Source: Poriferisodalis sp965226645
GTDB taxonomy: Bacteria > Actinomycetota > Acidimicrobiia > Acidimicrobiales > Poriferisodalaceae
DNA length: 64,000 bases
Assembly: GCA_965226645.1 (NCBI GenBank)
Contig: CBDDDL010000003.1
Coordinates: 682,001 to 746,000, forward strand
Direction: 5' to 3'
The position numbers and the translations under genes were made by a program. Positions 8,342-17,166 of the stretch are shown here, piece after piece (within the stretch, counting starts at the first letter, position 1; each line of letters opens with the position of its first letter). The notes under the pieces are model-generated. The model ran no database searches. It saw only the letters and a program-made list of their open reading frames with translations, and was not told where the DNA came from.

Positions 8342-9646
8342 CTACTCACCTTCGGCGTCCGCATCCGCCCCAGGTTCGGCCTCTGCCCCGTCCTCTGCTT
8401 CGGGCTCGTCTCCAGGCTCGGTTTCTCCCTCAGGCTCTGACTCGTCGGCAGGTTCCGATTCCTCTGCTGACTCCGCCGCGTCTTCAGTGCCGATTGCTGG
8501 CCTAGGGGGAGTCGTAGGCGGCGGCTGGTGGCGAGCACAATCGCCCAAGACGATGTCGGTCAGCCGATCAAAACGCGCGCCCTCAGAAGCAGGCACCGGT
8601 GCGCCGTTGCCGTCGAGCAGGTGCGGATGGAAGGACCAGCCCACGATCTCGGCACCATCGAAGTCGACCTGCAGCACGCCCGTCTCGCCGGTGATACCGG
8701 ACCGGTAATGCCAGATGAAATTGCCGAGCGAGTAGGCGACCAGCTTGCCATCGTCGAACACGACGGGCTGCAGAACATGGGGGTGTTGGCCGATCACTGC
8801 ATTGGCGCCGTTGCGCAGCAGTTCGAAGGCAAAATCGCGCTGGCGCCCATCGGGGCAGGTCATGCGCTCTATGCCCCAGTGCACGACAGCTATCACGACA
8901 TCGGCCTCTCGGGCGGCCGCCCTGACGTTCGCGAGCACGCGATCGCGCTGGTACGCCGACGCGATGCCGGGCCGCGACTCGCCGGCTGGAAAGCCGAGCG
9001 GCACCACCATCGAGGCCCCGACGAACGCGACGCGCACGCCCGGTCGCACCTCAATGATCCGGTGTCGGTAGGCGTCGGGGCTGGTGGCTCCTGCCCCGAG
9101 CGCGATCACACCCTCGGCTTCGAGCAGATCGATGGTGTCGATGAGCGCGTCGGCGCCGTAATCCTTGGCGTGGTTGTTGGCGAGATTGGCGACGTCCACA
9201 CCGGCTGCCGCGATGCGTGCTGCAGCGGCCGGCGGTGCCCGGAACACGTACTGCTTGTCCGCAGCGGGTACACCTCGTTCGCTGATCGCCATCTCCACGT
9301 TGACCAGTGCGATGTCCGCCTCTGCAAGCGGCGGGACGATGCCCGCGAACGGATCGATGCCTGCAGTCTCGCTGCGGTCCATCAGGACGTCCCCGCCCGC
9401 CAGCAGGGTCCAACTGCGGTCGGGTTCGGTCGTTGGTGCGACCGGGGCAGTCGAAGAGGTCGGTCCCGCATCGGCGACGCGCACCGAAGGCGCCGGCACC
9501 GACGTGGCTGCCGACGTGGACTCCGGCTGCTCGAGGTTTGCGCCCGCGGGCGCAGCCGTGGTCACCGCAGGAGCCACGCTGGCGGCAGCGGCACTCGTCG
9601 CGGGCGCCACTCGGAGGGTGCTGGTGCTGCATGCTGCGAGCAGCAT
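8342..9646 (-). CDS. CapA-family (PGA_cap) metallophosphatase-like lipoprotein
   Basis: At least 434 residues. The PGA_cap domain spans about residues 78-370, with LLAGGDVLMDRS, LVNVEMAISERG, DVANLANNHAKDYG, VVIAVVHWGIE and IGQHPHVLQP, all typical of poly-gamma-glutamate CapA-like proteins. The lipobox LLAAC sits at residues 2-6 of the ATG-started protein. In-frame codons upstream continue a perfect lipoprotein signal (LARALAAGAAMLLAAC, preceded by GRRR), so translation probably begins further upstream, where only CTG codons are available before the preceding gene. A Ser/Thr/Ala/Pro spacer follows the lipobox, and a very acidic tail of about 50 residues ends the protein. Role: envelope polymer or peptidoglycan-linked hydrolase, substrate unknown. 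Confidence 0.85.
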   Translation of the reverse strand: MLLAACSTSTLRVAPATSAAAASVAPAVTTAAPAGANLEQPESTSAATSVPAPSVRVADAGPTSSTAPVAPTTEPDRSWTLLAGGDVLMDRSETAGIDPFAGIVPPLAEADIALVNVEMAISERGVPAADKQYVFRAPPAAAARIAAAGVDVANLANNHAKDYGADALIDTIDLLEAEGVIALGAGATSPDAYRHRIIEVRPGVRVAFVGASMVVPLGFPAGESRPGIASAYQRDRVLANVRAAAREADVVIAVVHWGIERMTCPDGRQRDFAFELLRNGANAVIGQHPHVLQPVVFDDGKLVAYSLGNFIWHYRSGITGETGVLQVDFDGAEIVGWSFHPHLLDGNGAPVPASEGARFDRLTDIVLGDCARHQPPPTTPPRPAIGTEDAAESAEESEPADESEPEGETEPGDEPEAEDGAEAEPGADADAEGE

Positions 9647-9731
9647 GGCTGCGCCCGCTGCGAGCGCCCGTGCGAGCCTCGATGCGCCCGCTCGGCGCCG
9701 TCCTCGGTCAGCGGTCGTATTCAGCAGCGCC

Positions 9732-10580
9732 TCAGCCGGCGTTGAACACCCACCGCAAGCCGTGCGCGATCAGTGCGTAAGGCACGGTGAAGTGCGTTTC
9801 CTCGGGCCAGATCATCGTCTTGAGCTTGAGGTTCGGGTAGTCACGGCCCGCGAGCAGTTCGCCCAGCCGTTCGGTGTGCTCGGCGGTGCGGGCCTGCTCG
9901 AAGATGGCCGTCGCACCGGGGTCAAAGGCGGGGCTGAGCACATCCTCCGCACCGCCCGCAGCCAAGTACACGATCGCGTCGAGGTCATCGTTGGCGTCGG
10001 CATACGCCGCTTCGTAGTCGAACACCAGCGGATGGTCCCAGCAGATCCACGGGCTGCCGATGACATAGCGGTTGAAGAATCCGCCGCGGTTGAACAGCGT
10101 GTAGCAGCCGAATAGGCCACCCATCGAATCACCGACGTAGGTGCGGTCATCGCTCACGTTGAAGTTCTCTTTGAGCCAAGGCCAGAGCTCTTCGGACATG
10201 AACCGGGCGAACAGCGGAGCACCGCCGCCGACGACTTCGCCTTCGACCAGCGGCGAGGCGTTCAGCTGTCCAAGCTGCCATTCGTCCGACGTCGGCGAGA
10301 AGTCGTACATGCGCCGGCCGGTCACGTACACGATGTCGCCTCCCACCGGGTAGCCGATCCCCACGGTGAGCACCGGGGGAATCTCCCCGCCCATCAACAG
10401 CATCGTGGCCATGTCAGCGGCGAAGCCGATGCCGAAATTGGCATCGGTCTGGTACACGACCGGCAGCGGCTCGGGCCAGTCGATCGGCGGGCCCTGCGTG
10501 GTGATCTCGAAGTCGAAGTCCATGAGATCGGAATGGACGATGTGGGTTTGTGTAAGCGGAAGCTGCTGTGGTCCTGCCAT
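9732..10580 (-). CDS. Alpha/beta-hydrolase, putative esterase family (COG2819-like)
   Basis: A 282-residue protein with the nucleophile elbow YVGDSMGGLFG (Ser about 152), a late DPGATAIFEQ stretch and catalytic-His candidate ETHFTVPYAL near the C-terminus. This is the layout of the predicted esterase family that includes siderophore esterases. A secretion signal is not evident. The ATG at 10580 follows an AGGGG Shine-Dalgarno site placed between two stems of a leader hairpin. It lies upstream of the CapA-like gene on the same strand, 85 nt apart. The physiological ester is unknown. Confidence 0.8.
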   Translation of the reverse strand: MAGPQQLPLTQTHIVHSDLMDFDFEITTQGPPIDWPEPLPVVYQTDANFGIGFAADMATMLLMGGEIPPVLTVGIGYPVGGDIVYVTGRRMYDFSPTSDEWQLGQLNASPLVEGEVVGGGAPLFARFMSEELWPWLKENFNVSDDRTYVGDSMGGLFGCYTLFNRGGFFNRYVIGSPWICWDHPLVFDYEAAYADANDDLDAIVYLAAGGAEDVLSPAFDPGATAIFEQARTAEHTERLGELLAGRDYPNLKLKTMIWPEETHFTVPYALIAHGLRWVFNAG

Positions 10581-10620
10581 GAGACGCCCCTTCGGGCCCG
10601 ATTGCGTGGGCCCGAGTCTC
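10581..10620 (-). promoter_or_regulatory. Leader hairpin holding the Shine-Dalgarno site of the esterase gene
   Basis: Read on the minus strand: GAGAC, TCGGGCCC, an 8-nt loop, GGGCCCGA, AGGGGC, GTCTC, then ATG. The inner 8-bp stem is perfect. The outer 5-bp stem GAGAC/GTCTC encloses the AGGGG ribosome site as a bulge and abuts the start codon. This arrangement could set translation rate through RNA folding. Confidence 0.5.
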
Positions 10621-10773
10621 GCGCAGGGATCCGTGCAGTCGCGTCTCTGGCAGCGGCCAGATCAGGTCACGCCGGTCGGAGCGTCGAAGTAGCGTCGCGC
10701 ACGCTGGACCGCTGAGCCGCTCAGCCGCTCGGCGCTGGCGGCGCCACGTTTGGCTGCGAACAAGGAGATGCTC

Positions 10774-11940
10774 ATGGCACTTGCAGACACAGTTCAGGGG
10801 ATTCTCGACCGGGGCGTCGCCGACGGTGATGTTGTCGGGGCGGTGGCAAAGATCATCGGACCAGATGGCGAGATCTGCTCAGGCACAGCCGGCACACGCG
10901 GCGCCGACAGCGATGTGGCGATGACCAGCGACACGGTCTGCTGGATCGCCTCGATGACCAAAGCGGTGACTGGCACCGCAGCAATGCAGCTCGTCGAACA
11001 GGGCAAGCTCTCGCTCGACGGCCCGGCAGCGGAGACACTGCCGTTGCTGGACGAGCTTCGAGTGCTTACGGGCTTTGACGACAACGGCGCGCCCGTCACC
11101 CGGGCCCGCAATGGCGACATCACACTGCGACAGTTGCTGACCCACACCGCTGGCATGGGCTACGACATCTGGAGCCCAGAGCTGGGGCAGTATCAAGAAG
11201 CCACGGGCACGCCCGGTATCACCGAGTGCCAGAAGTCGACGCTGCGCAATCCGCTGCTGTTCGATCCGGGCGAACGCTGGATGTACGGAACCGGCATCGA
11301 CTACGCCGGCCAGATGGTCGAGGCGGTGTCGGGAATGTCGCTCGGGGGGTACTTCGCGGCGAACGTCACCGGGCCGCTGCGCATGTCCGACACTGCGTTC
11401 CGCATCAGCGATGACATGCGGTCGCGCCTGTCGGCCATGCACGCACGTGCCGAGGATGGCTCGCTGGTCGAGATGCCATTCGAGATCCCGCAGGAACCTG
11501 AAATGGAGATGGGCGGAGGCGGCCTGTACTCCACGATCGACGACTACTGCCGATTCTTGGCGATGATGCTGAACGGTGGCAGCCTCGACGGCCGCCAGAT
11601 CGTCTCCGCTGACACACACCAGCGGATGGTGACCAATGCCATGGGTGATCTGCGCGTCACCATGCTGCACACCGCGATCCCGCCCTACTCCAACGATGCC
11701 GAGTTCTTCCCTGGACTCGAGAAGTCCTGGGGTCTCACATTCCAGATCAACGAGGAGCCTGCGCCGACCGGTCGCCCTGCCGGCGGTCTCATGTGGGCCG
11801 GGCTGGCCAACTCATTCTTCTGGATCGACCTGCAGAACCAAATGGCCGGCTGCTACATCAGCCAGGTAGTGCCATTCGCCGATGCGCGCTCGTACCAGCT
11901 GTACGAGGACATCGAGACGGCGGTCTACGAGAGCTTGTAG
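10774..11940 (+). CDS. Serine hydrolase of the beta-lactamase (class C / esterase EstB) family
   Basis: A 388-residue protein. The catalytic SxxK motif is seen in CWIASMTKAVTGTAA. YGTGIDYAGQMVEAVSG is the likely YxN-region equivalent, and a Gly-rich GGGGLYSTIDDYCRFLAMML block follows. Such proteins hydrolyse esters or D-amino-acid peptides rather than classic beta-lactams; the substrate cannot be read. No signal peptide is visible. ATG 10774 is chosen because AAGGAG lies exactly 6 nt upstream; a TTG at 10750 is in frame but lacks a ribosome site. The gene converges with fabF, the stops being 30 nt apart. Confidence 0.85.
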   Translation: MALADTVQGILDRGVADGDVVGAVAKIIGPDGEICSGTAGTRGADSDVAMTSDTVCWIASMTKAVTGTAAMQLVEQGKLSLDGPAAETLPLLDELRVLTGFDDNGAPVTRARNGDITLRQLLTHTAGMGYDIWSPELGQYQEATGTPGITECQKSTLRNPLLFDPGERWMYGTGIDYAGQMVEAVSGMSLGGYFAANVTGPLRMSDTAFRISDDMRSRLSAMHARAEDGSLVEMPFEIPQEPEMEMGGGGLYSTIDDYCRFLAMMLNGGSLDGRQIVSADTHQRMVTNAMGDLRVTMLHTAIPPYSNDAEFFPGLEKSWGLTFQINEEPAPTGRPAGGLMWAGLANSFFWIDLQNQMAGCYISQVVPFADARSYQLYEDIETAVYESL

Positions 11941-11970
11941 GGGCGTTCGCTGCAGTTCCGCCCGGGGCCG

Positions 11971-13161
11971 CTAGGCGGGCGGCGGTCCCAGCACCAGGCA
12001 GCCGTTGTGACCGCCGAAGCCGAATGAGTTGCTGAGCGAGGGGCCCGGCTCCCAGTCAGCGGCCTGGCCGGTCACCAGCCGGAATTCGGGCAGGTCCGGG
12101 TCTGGGGTTGTCCATCCTGCGGTGGGCGGGATCTTGCGATGCCTCATTGACAACAGGACCGCGATGGCCTCCAGCGCCCCAGCGGCGCCCAGTGCATGGC
12201 CGGTCACGCCCTTGGTGGAGGTCACCAGCGGTCCGTCGGCGCCAAAGAGCTTGTTCAGGGCCTCGGCCTCCGCGGCATCGTTCAGCGGCGTCGACGTGCC
12301 GTGCGCGTTGACGTGCACAATGTCGCGAGGTGTGAGTCCAGCATCGTCGATGGCCAGTTGCATGCAGCGCAGAGCACCTACGCCACCGGGCGCAGGTGCC
12401 GTGATGTGGTGGGCATCGGCGTTGGAGCCGACGCCCAGGACTTCGCCGTGAATGGCGGCGCCGCGTGCGACCGCTGACTCCCAGTCCTCGAGCACGAGCG
12501 TGGCCGCTCCCTCAGTCATCATGAAGCCGTCGCGGTTTCGGTCGAACGGCATCGAGACGCCGCTGGTGGACAGCGCGGTCATGTTGGCGAATCCCGCCGT
12601 GCCAACCGGAGTCATCACCGATTCGCATCCGCCTGACACGGCCACGTCAATGACGTCTGCCCGGATCAGCCGCGTGGCGTAGCCCACGGCGTGGGTCGCG
12701 GCGGCGCAGGCAGTCGTCAGCACCTCGCAGGGTCCGGCCAGTCCGTAACGCATCGAGATCGCTGCGCCCGCAGCATTGGGCATCATCATCGGGACCATGA
12801 ACGGCGAGACGCGCCGTGCTCCCTTGCGGTCCAGCACAAGGACCTGGTCCTCGAAGGTCTGCAAGCCGCCCACGCCGGTGCCGAAGATGACACCCTGCCG
12901 GTCGGGGTTGTGCGTCAGCTCGCCGGCGTCTGCCATCGCCTGAGCAGTGGATGCCAACGCCAACTGCTGGGATCGGTCTGCTCGGCGCGCATCTTTGGGA
13001 TTGCTGTAATACGGGGCAGGGTCGAAGTCGGTGATACGACGCTCGCCTTGCGGGGCCTCAGAAATCAGCCCGGTCCAAAACTCGTCGACGCTGGCCCCAA
13101 CGGACGAAATGACGCCAAGGCCGACGATCGCGACTCTACGGCTGTCGCTCACGACGGCCAT
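11971..13161 (-). CDS. fabF: Beta-ketoacyl-ACP synthase II
   Basis: A 396-residue condensing enzyme that elongates acyl-ACP with malonyl-ACP. The catalytic Cys is in VLTTACAAATHAVG (about 152); the two His are in HVNAHGTSTPLND and TKGVTGHALGAAGALEA. The C-terminal NSFGFGGHNGCLV is typical of KAS I/II. It is the last gene of fabD-fabH-fabG-acpP-fabF, starting one base after the acpP stop, so it is almost certainly translationally linked to acpP. Confidence 0.96.
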   Translation of the reverse strand: MAVVSDSRRVAIVGLGVISSVGASVDEFWTGLISEAPQGERRITDFDPAPYYSNPKDARRADRSQQLALASTAQAMADAGELTHNPDRQGVIFGTGVGGLQTFEDQVLVLDRKGARRVSPFMVPMMMPNAAGAAISMRYGLAGPCEVLTTACAAATHAVGYATRLIRADVIDVAVSGGCESVMTPVGTAGFANMTALSTSGVSMPFDRNRDGFMMTEGAATLVLEDWESAVARGAAIHGEVLGVGSNADAHHITAPAPGGVGALRCMQLAIDDAGLTPRDIVHVNAHGTSTPLNDAAEAEALNKLFGADGPLVTSTKGVTGHALGAAGALEAIAVLLSMRHRKIPPTAGWTTPDPDLPEFRLVTGQAADWEPGPSLSNSFGFGGHNGCLVLGPPPA

Positions 13162-13162
13162 C

Positions 13163-13396
13163 TCACAGCTTTGATTCGACCAGCTTGACCGCGTGGCCGA
13201 CTGTCGTGACGCCTTCGAGTTCCTCTTCGTCCACGCTGATGTCGAACTCTTCTTCGAGAGCCATCACCAGTTCGACGAGATCAAGGCTGTCGGCATCAAG
13301 GTCGTCCGCGAAGATGGCCTCAAGCGTGACCTGGTCCGCTTCGACGGCGAGCACCTCGACGGCGCAATCGATGAATCGATCCAACGTGTCGCTCAT
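13163..13396 (-). CDS. acpP: Acyl carrier protein
   Basis: A 77-residue acidic four-helix protein. The phosphopantetheine attachment Ser lies in DLDADSLDLVELVMALEEEF. It carries the growing acyl chain between the Fab enzymes encoded on both sides. The ATG at 13396 is preferred because GAGGGG lies 6 nt upstream; a TTG 33 nt earlier would add a non-homologous leader. It sits between fabG and fabF. Confidence 0.96.
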   Translation of the reverse strand: MSDTLDRFIDCAVEVLAVEADQVTLEAIFADDLDADSLDLVELVMALEEEFDISVDEEELEGVTTVGHAVKLVESKL

Positions 13397-13503
13397 GCTG
13401 TTCCCCTCGTGTGTGGGTAGATCTCCCAAGCGGCTGTGCGCGTGCGAAGTGTAGGTGCCCGACGGGTGCAGTTCCGTACGCGTTCACGAGTTCGTCGCAC
13501 GTC

Positions 13504-14238
13504 CTAGTGGCCCATCCCGAGGCCGCCGTCCACCGGCAGCAGCGCTCCGGTGATGTAGGCCCCCCGCTCGGAAGCCAAGAATTCGATGGCAGCGGCGATT
13601 TCGGCGGGCACGGCGACTCGGCCGAGCGGCACCGCATCGGTGATGGCGGATCGCTGATCGTCGGTCAGCGATCCGAACATTTCGGTGGCGACGGGACCAG
13701 GTGCCACGACGTTCGACGTGATGTTGCGCGAGCCGAGTTCGCGTGCGAGCGATCGGGCCATGCCGACGAGGCCGGCCTTGGACGCCGCGTAGTTGACCTG
13801 GCCAGCAGACCCCAGCATGCCCACCACTGAGGACACAAAGATCAGTCGGCCCCAGCGCGCTCGCAGCATCGGCCGGGCGGCGCGCTTGGCCATCCGGTAC
13901 GCGCCGGTCAGGTTGGTGTTCACCACCGCAGCGAAATCTTCGTCGGCCATTCTCAGAACGAGCTGGTCGCGCGTGATCCCCGCGTTCGCTACCAGCACTT
14001 CGACGGAGCCCAGATCGGACTCGATGCGGCTGTAGGCGTCATCGACAGCTTCACTGTCGGCCTGGTCGCACGCGACCCAGAGCAGCCGGTCGTCGTCGGG
14101 CGGATTGGATCGGCTCGTGACGGCGACTCGGTGCCCCTGCTCTGCGAAGAGTTGCGCTGTCGCGAGGCCGATGCCGCGACTGCCGCCGGTAACGAGCACC
14201 GTGCGCACAGGGTCTGAACTCGCCAAGCCAGAGCTCAT
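13504..14238 (-). CDS. fabG: 3-oxoacyl-ACP reductase
   Basis: A short-chain dehydrogenase of about 244 residues. The NADPH-binding motif is TGGSRGIGLATA; ANAGI follows in LVANAGITRD; the catalytic Ser-Tyr-Lys set is in FVSSVVGMLGSAG and VNYAASKAG. The tail GALLPVDGGLGMG is usual for FabG. It performs the first reduction of the elongation cycle. ATG 14238 (MSSGLASSD) gives a normal length; a TTG at 14292 would add 18 residues without resemblance to the family. Confidence 0.94.
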   Translation of the reverse strand: MSSGLASSDPVRTVLVTGGSRGIGLATAQLFAEQGHRVAVTSRSNPPDDDRLLWVACDQADSEAVDDAYSRIESDLGSVEVLVANAGITRDQLVLRMADEDFAAVVNTNLTGAYRMAKRAARPMLRARWGRLIFVSSVVGMLGSAGQVNYAASKAGLVGMARSLARELGSRNITSNVVAPGPVATEMFGSLTDDQRSAITDAVPLGRVAVPAEIAAAIEFLASERGAYITGALLPVDGGLGMGH

Positions 14239-14327
14239 GGCCGAGGACTCATCGGTGAGGGGATGCTGATCTGGCCCGCGAGCCTCGTTCAAGCACCGTG
14301 CAGAGGTCTCGTGGCGAGACCCAATAG

Positions 14328-15293
14328 TCAGGCACGGCGCCCAGGCTCGCCCGACCAGCGAAGCACGGCCGAGGCTGATGTCATTCCGGCGCCGAACCCG
14401 ACGAGCAGAACGTTGTCACCCTCTTTGATCCGTCCCTTTCGCACTGCGTCATCCAGCGCGAGCGGGATCGATGCTGACGAGGTGTTGCCGGTGCGGTGAA
14501 TGACCATCGAGGTCTTCTCGAATGGGATGCCCAGCCGCTTGCACGACGTCTCGACAATGCGGACATTTGCTTGATGGGGGACCACGAGATCGATGTCATC
14601 TGGGGTGAGGTTGGCTTGCTTCATCGACTGGCGAGCCGATTCCTCCATCACCAGCACGGCCTTCTTGAACACCTTCTGGCCGGCCATGTGGATGGTTTCG
14701 CCGTGCTCGCAGTACAGGTGATCTTCCATCGCGCCGTCGCTCGACACATGCCAGCCCAAGAGGTCCGAGCCTTTCTCGCTGCGCTCGATGACGGCGGCGC
14801 CGGCGCCGTTGGCGAACAGGATGCACGTCGCGCGGTCTGTCCAGTCGATGATCCGCTCGAGGACTTCGGCTCCGATGACCAGCACCCGCTCGTGGCCCAT
14901 GGCAATGAAGCCGTGGCCGGTGACCAGCGAGTACACGAAACCGGAGCACGCGGCGTTGACGTCCATGGCGCCGCAATCCAGCCCGAGCATTTCCTGCACA
15001 GTTGACGACGTTGCTGGCACTGCCCGATCAGGCGTCGTCGTGGCCAGCACCAGCATGTCGATGCCCGAGGGGTCGATCCCCGCGTCCATGAGGGCCGCTG
15101 CACCGGCTTCGGCTGCCAAACCCGCAGTGGTGCCACCGAGGTGCCGTGACTTGATGCCGGTCCGCTCAGTGATCCACTCATCTGACGTGTCGACCATCTT
15201 CGCCAGCTCGGCGTTGGTGAGGATGCGGTCGGGCAGCGCAGTGCCCATGCCCACGATGCGGGCGCCCGATGCGTTGGGTGTCGCATGAGTCAT
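14328..15293 (-). CDS. fabH: Beta-ketoacyl-ACP synthase III
   Basis: A 321-residue initiating condensing enzyme joining an acyl-CoA primer to malonyl-ACP. The catalytic Cys is in DVNAACSGFVYSL (about 116), the His in VPHQANVRIVE and the Asn in TGNTSSASIPLAL. Full length, with the usual N-terminal GTALPDRILTN and the DEWITERTGIKSRH loop. Second gene of the fab cluster, 96 nt after fabD. Primer preference (straight or branched) cannot be told from these motifs. Confidence 0.95.
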   Translation of the reverse strand: MTHATPNASGARIVGMGTALPDRILTNAELAKMVDTSDEWITERTGIKSRHLGGTTAGLAAEAGAAALMDAGIDPSGIDMLVLATTTPDRAVPATSSTVQEMLGLDCGAMDVNAACSGFVYSLVTGHGFIAMGHERVLVIGAEVLERIIDWTDRATCILFANGAGAAVIERSEKGSDLLGWHVSSDGAMEDHLYCEHGETIHMAGQKVFKKAVLVMEESARQSMKQANLTPDDIDLVVPHQANVRIVETSCKRLGIPFEKTSMVIHRTGNTSSASIPLALDDAVRKGRIKEGDNVLLVGFGAGMTSASAVLRWSGEPGRRA

Positions 15294-15389
15294 GTCAAGC
15301 CTCGGTTCGATCTGTCGTATCCGCCATGCGTGTCCGGCGTGTCGGTAGTGCCGGCGCGGCCGCCCGGCTTCGGTTGCGGTAGGTCTCAG

Positions 15390-16574
15390 CTAGGTCGCGT
15401 CCCCGGTGCGGAGCCACGCGATCGGCTGCCGTGCGGTGACACGTTCGCCCTCGGCGGCCATGATCCCCATGACAGTACCCGCGAACGACGACCGCACTTC
15501 CTCTCCGGCGACGTGGCCGATGACGTCACCAACCCTGATCGGCTGACCGTCGCTCACGTCGCTGTCGAGTGCGAAGATCCCAGCGCAGGGGCTGACGATA
15601 AGCCGTTCGGTCACATAGAGATTCTCTCCGCCGAGAACGGCGGGCACAGCCGGAGCAGAGTCGGCAAGCGCTTCCATGAACGCGTCGATCTCCGAGGGTG
15701 CGCCGACCGACAGCGCCGTCGCAGCCTTGTTGGTTCGCTTGGTCATCCCCGTGAGCACCTTGCCGGGGCCCAATTCGACAAATGTGGTGACGCCGACGTC
15801 AGCCAAAACGTGCAGGCTGGCTCGCCACAGAACGGGGCTTGTGAGCTGCTGTGCGAGGAGTGAGCGCCACTCACTGTCGTCTGAGCGCAGGTGAGCGTCG
15901 ACGTTCGCGACCACCGGCACGCTCGGCGCACGGATCTCCACTTCGGCCAGAGCCTTGCGCAACCGATCCCGAGCCGGCTGCATGAACGGCGTGTGGAAGG
16001 CACCGCCGACCGGCAGCTGCATCAGGCGCTTGGCACCGGCCGCTTTCGCTGCTGCTCCGGCTGCGGCCACCGCATCGGGTGCGCCAGCGATGACGACCTG
16101 CCCAGGAGCGTTGTAGTTCGCGACCCAGACATCGCCATCAGTGGTGTCGCACGCCTCGGCCACGAGGTTGTCGTCGAGGCCGAGTACCGCCGCCATGGTT
16201 CCGTCATGCTCGTCGGCTGCGACCTGCATCGCTTCGCCTCGCTCCGCGACGAGCCTTACGGCGTCGTCGTATGCGAGAGCGCCCGTGGCGGTGAGTGCGC
16301 TGTATTCGCCCAGCGAGTGCCCGGCCGCGATTGAGAACGTCGCTCCGGTGCGCTCGACCGCGTCGAGCACCACCATCGACAGGACGAACGTCGACAGCTG
16401 CGAGTTGCGAGTGTGGCGCAGTTCGTCGGCATCCGCATCGAGCAGCAGGGCTGCCACGTCACGGCCGCATGCATCCGACGCCTCGATGACGAGCTCCCAC
16501 GACTCATGTGAAGTCCATGGCTCTCCCATGCCGGGCTGCTGCGAGCCCTGCCCTGGAAACATGAATGCCAGCAC
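15390..16574 (-). CDS. fabD: Malonyl-CoA:ACP transacylase with extra C-terminal lipoyl/biotinyl-like domain
   Basis: A 394-residue protein. The acyltransferase domain occupies about residues 1-310: FMFPGQGSQQPGMG at the start, nucleophile motif AAGHSLGEYSALTATGAL, GGAFHTPFMQPA carrying the catalytic His, and VELGPGKVLTGM. Ordinary FabD stops near here. This one continues with SPCAGIFALDSDVSDG, VGDVIGHVAGEEVRSSFAGT and EGERVTARQPIAWL. That is the repeat pattern of a barrel-sandwich (lipoyl/biotinyl) domain, but no attachment Lys (EAMKM-like) is present. GTG 16574 is chosen since AGGAGG lies just upstream; longer in-frame starts are not homologous. First gene of the fab cluster. Confidence 0.93.
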   Translation of the reverse strand: MLAFMFPGQGSQQPGMGEPWTSHESWELVIEASDACGRDVAALLLDADADELRHTRNSQLSTFVLSMVVLDAVERTGATFSIAAGHSLGEYSALTATGALAYDDAVRLVAERGEAMQVAADEHDGTMAAVLGLDDNLVAEACDTTDGDVWVANYNAPGQVVIAGAPDAVAAAGAAAKAAGAKRLMQLPVGGAFHTPFMQPARDRLRKALAEVEIRAPSVPVVANVDAHLRSDDSEWRSLLAQQLTSPVLWRASLHVLADVGVTTFVELGPGKVLTGMTKRTNKAATALSVGAPSEIDAFMEALADSAPAVPAVLGGENLYVTERLIVSPCAGIFALDSDVSDGQPIRVGDVIGHVAGEEVRSSFAGTVMGIMAAEGERVTARQPIAWLRTGDAT

Positions 16575-16797
16575 TCGTCCTCCTCGAGAGCGCCGGTGCG
16601 TGAGCAATCTGCTCATACCCCCACAACGGCGCGGTGAACGCGAAATGAAGCGTAGGTGGGCGCACGGCGTATGGGCGACTCGAGGCCCGAGTGGGCATGT
16701 CGTGGAGTGAACGAGAGCGGGAGACAAGTGGCCTGGCCGCCGATCGCCTCGGCTCCACGGGGCCAGTTTCACTGTGAGTACGCTGTGACAGCTCCAA

Positions 16798-16880
16798 GCC
16801 CGGGTGGTGAAACGGCAGACACGGGGGACTCAAAATCCTCTGCCCTCGCGGGCGTGCGGGTTCAACTCCCGCCCCGGGCA
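16798..16880 (+). tRNA. tRNA-Leu (anticodon CAA)
   Basis: The acceptor arms GCCCGGG (16798-16804) and CCCGGGC (16873-16879) pair, with A as discriminator base. The anticodon stem GGGGA/TCCTC encloses loop CTCAAAA, giving anticodon CAA for UUG. A long variable arm (class II) and GGTTCAACTCC T-loop region are present. CCA is not encoded. It points away from the fab operon. Confidence 0.95.
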
Positions 16881-17166
16881 CACAATGCCGCCGGATGTTG
16901 GCACTACACCCGCGCCGAAAAAGCCGCGGGCGCATCTCGCGCTCTTCTCTAGGGTGCGCTGCGAGACAGTGCCGGTTCACCCAAACGGTGTCTGCCAACT
17001 CCGGCACCGTCTCACCGATGCGCGCCTTTCGATGCTAGCGCGACCCGGATACGCCGCTCCGTCGATTTCAGCGAGGCCCCACAGCCCGACCGGTAGACTG
17101 GCCGATCCGCAGCAGCCCGGCAGGTCCCGTCCGCCGGTGCAACCTTGTTCCGCGAGGGGAGCGTGT
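16881..17166. other. Gap between tRNA-Leu and pdtaR
   Basis: It holds a hairpin CCCGCG / CGCGGG with an A-rich loop shortly after the tRNA, which may help end the tRNA transcript, though no T-tract follows. The AGGGGA ribosome site of pdtaR is at its right end. I see no gene. Confidence 0.4.

Noticed and set aside
8528..9745. A 405-codon plus-strand frame opposite the CapA-like gene
   Set aside because: No family resemblance; it is a high-GC antisense frame of a gene with complete PGA_cap motifs.
16881..16960. Strong rho-independent terminator after tRNA-Leu
   Set aside because: A hairpin is present but no T-tract follows, so termination is not supported.
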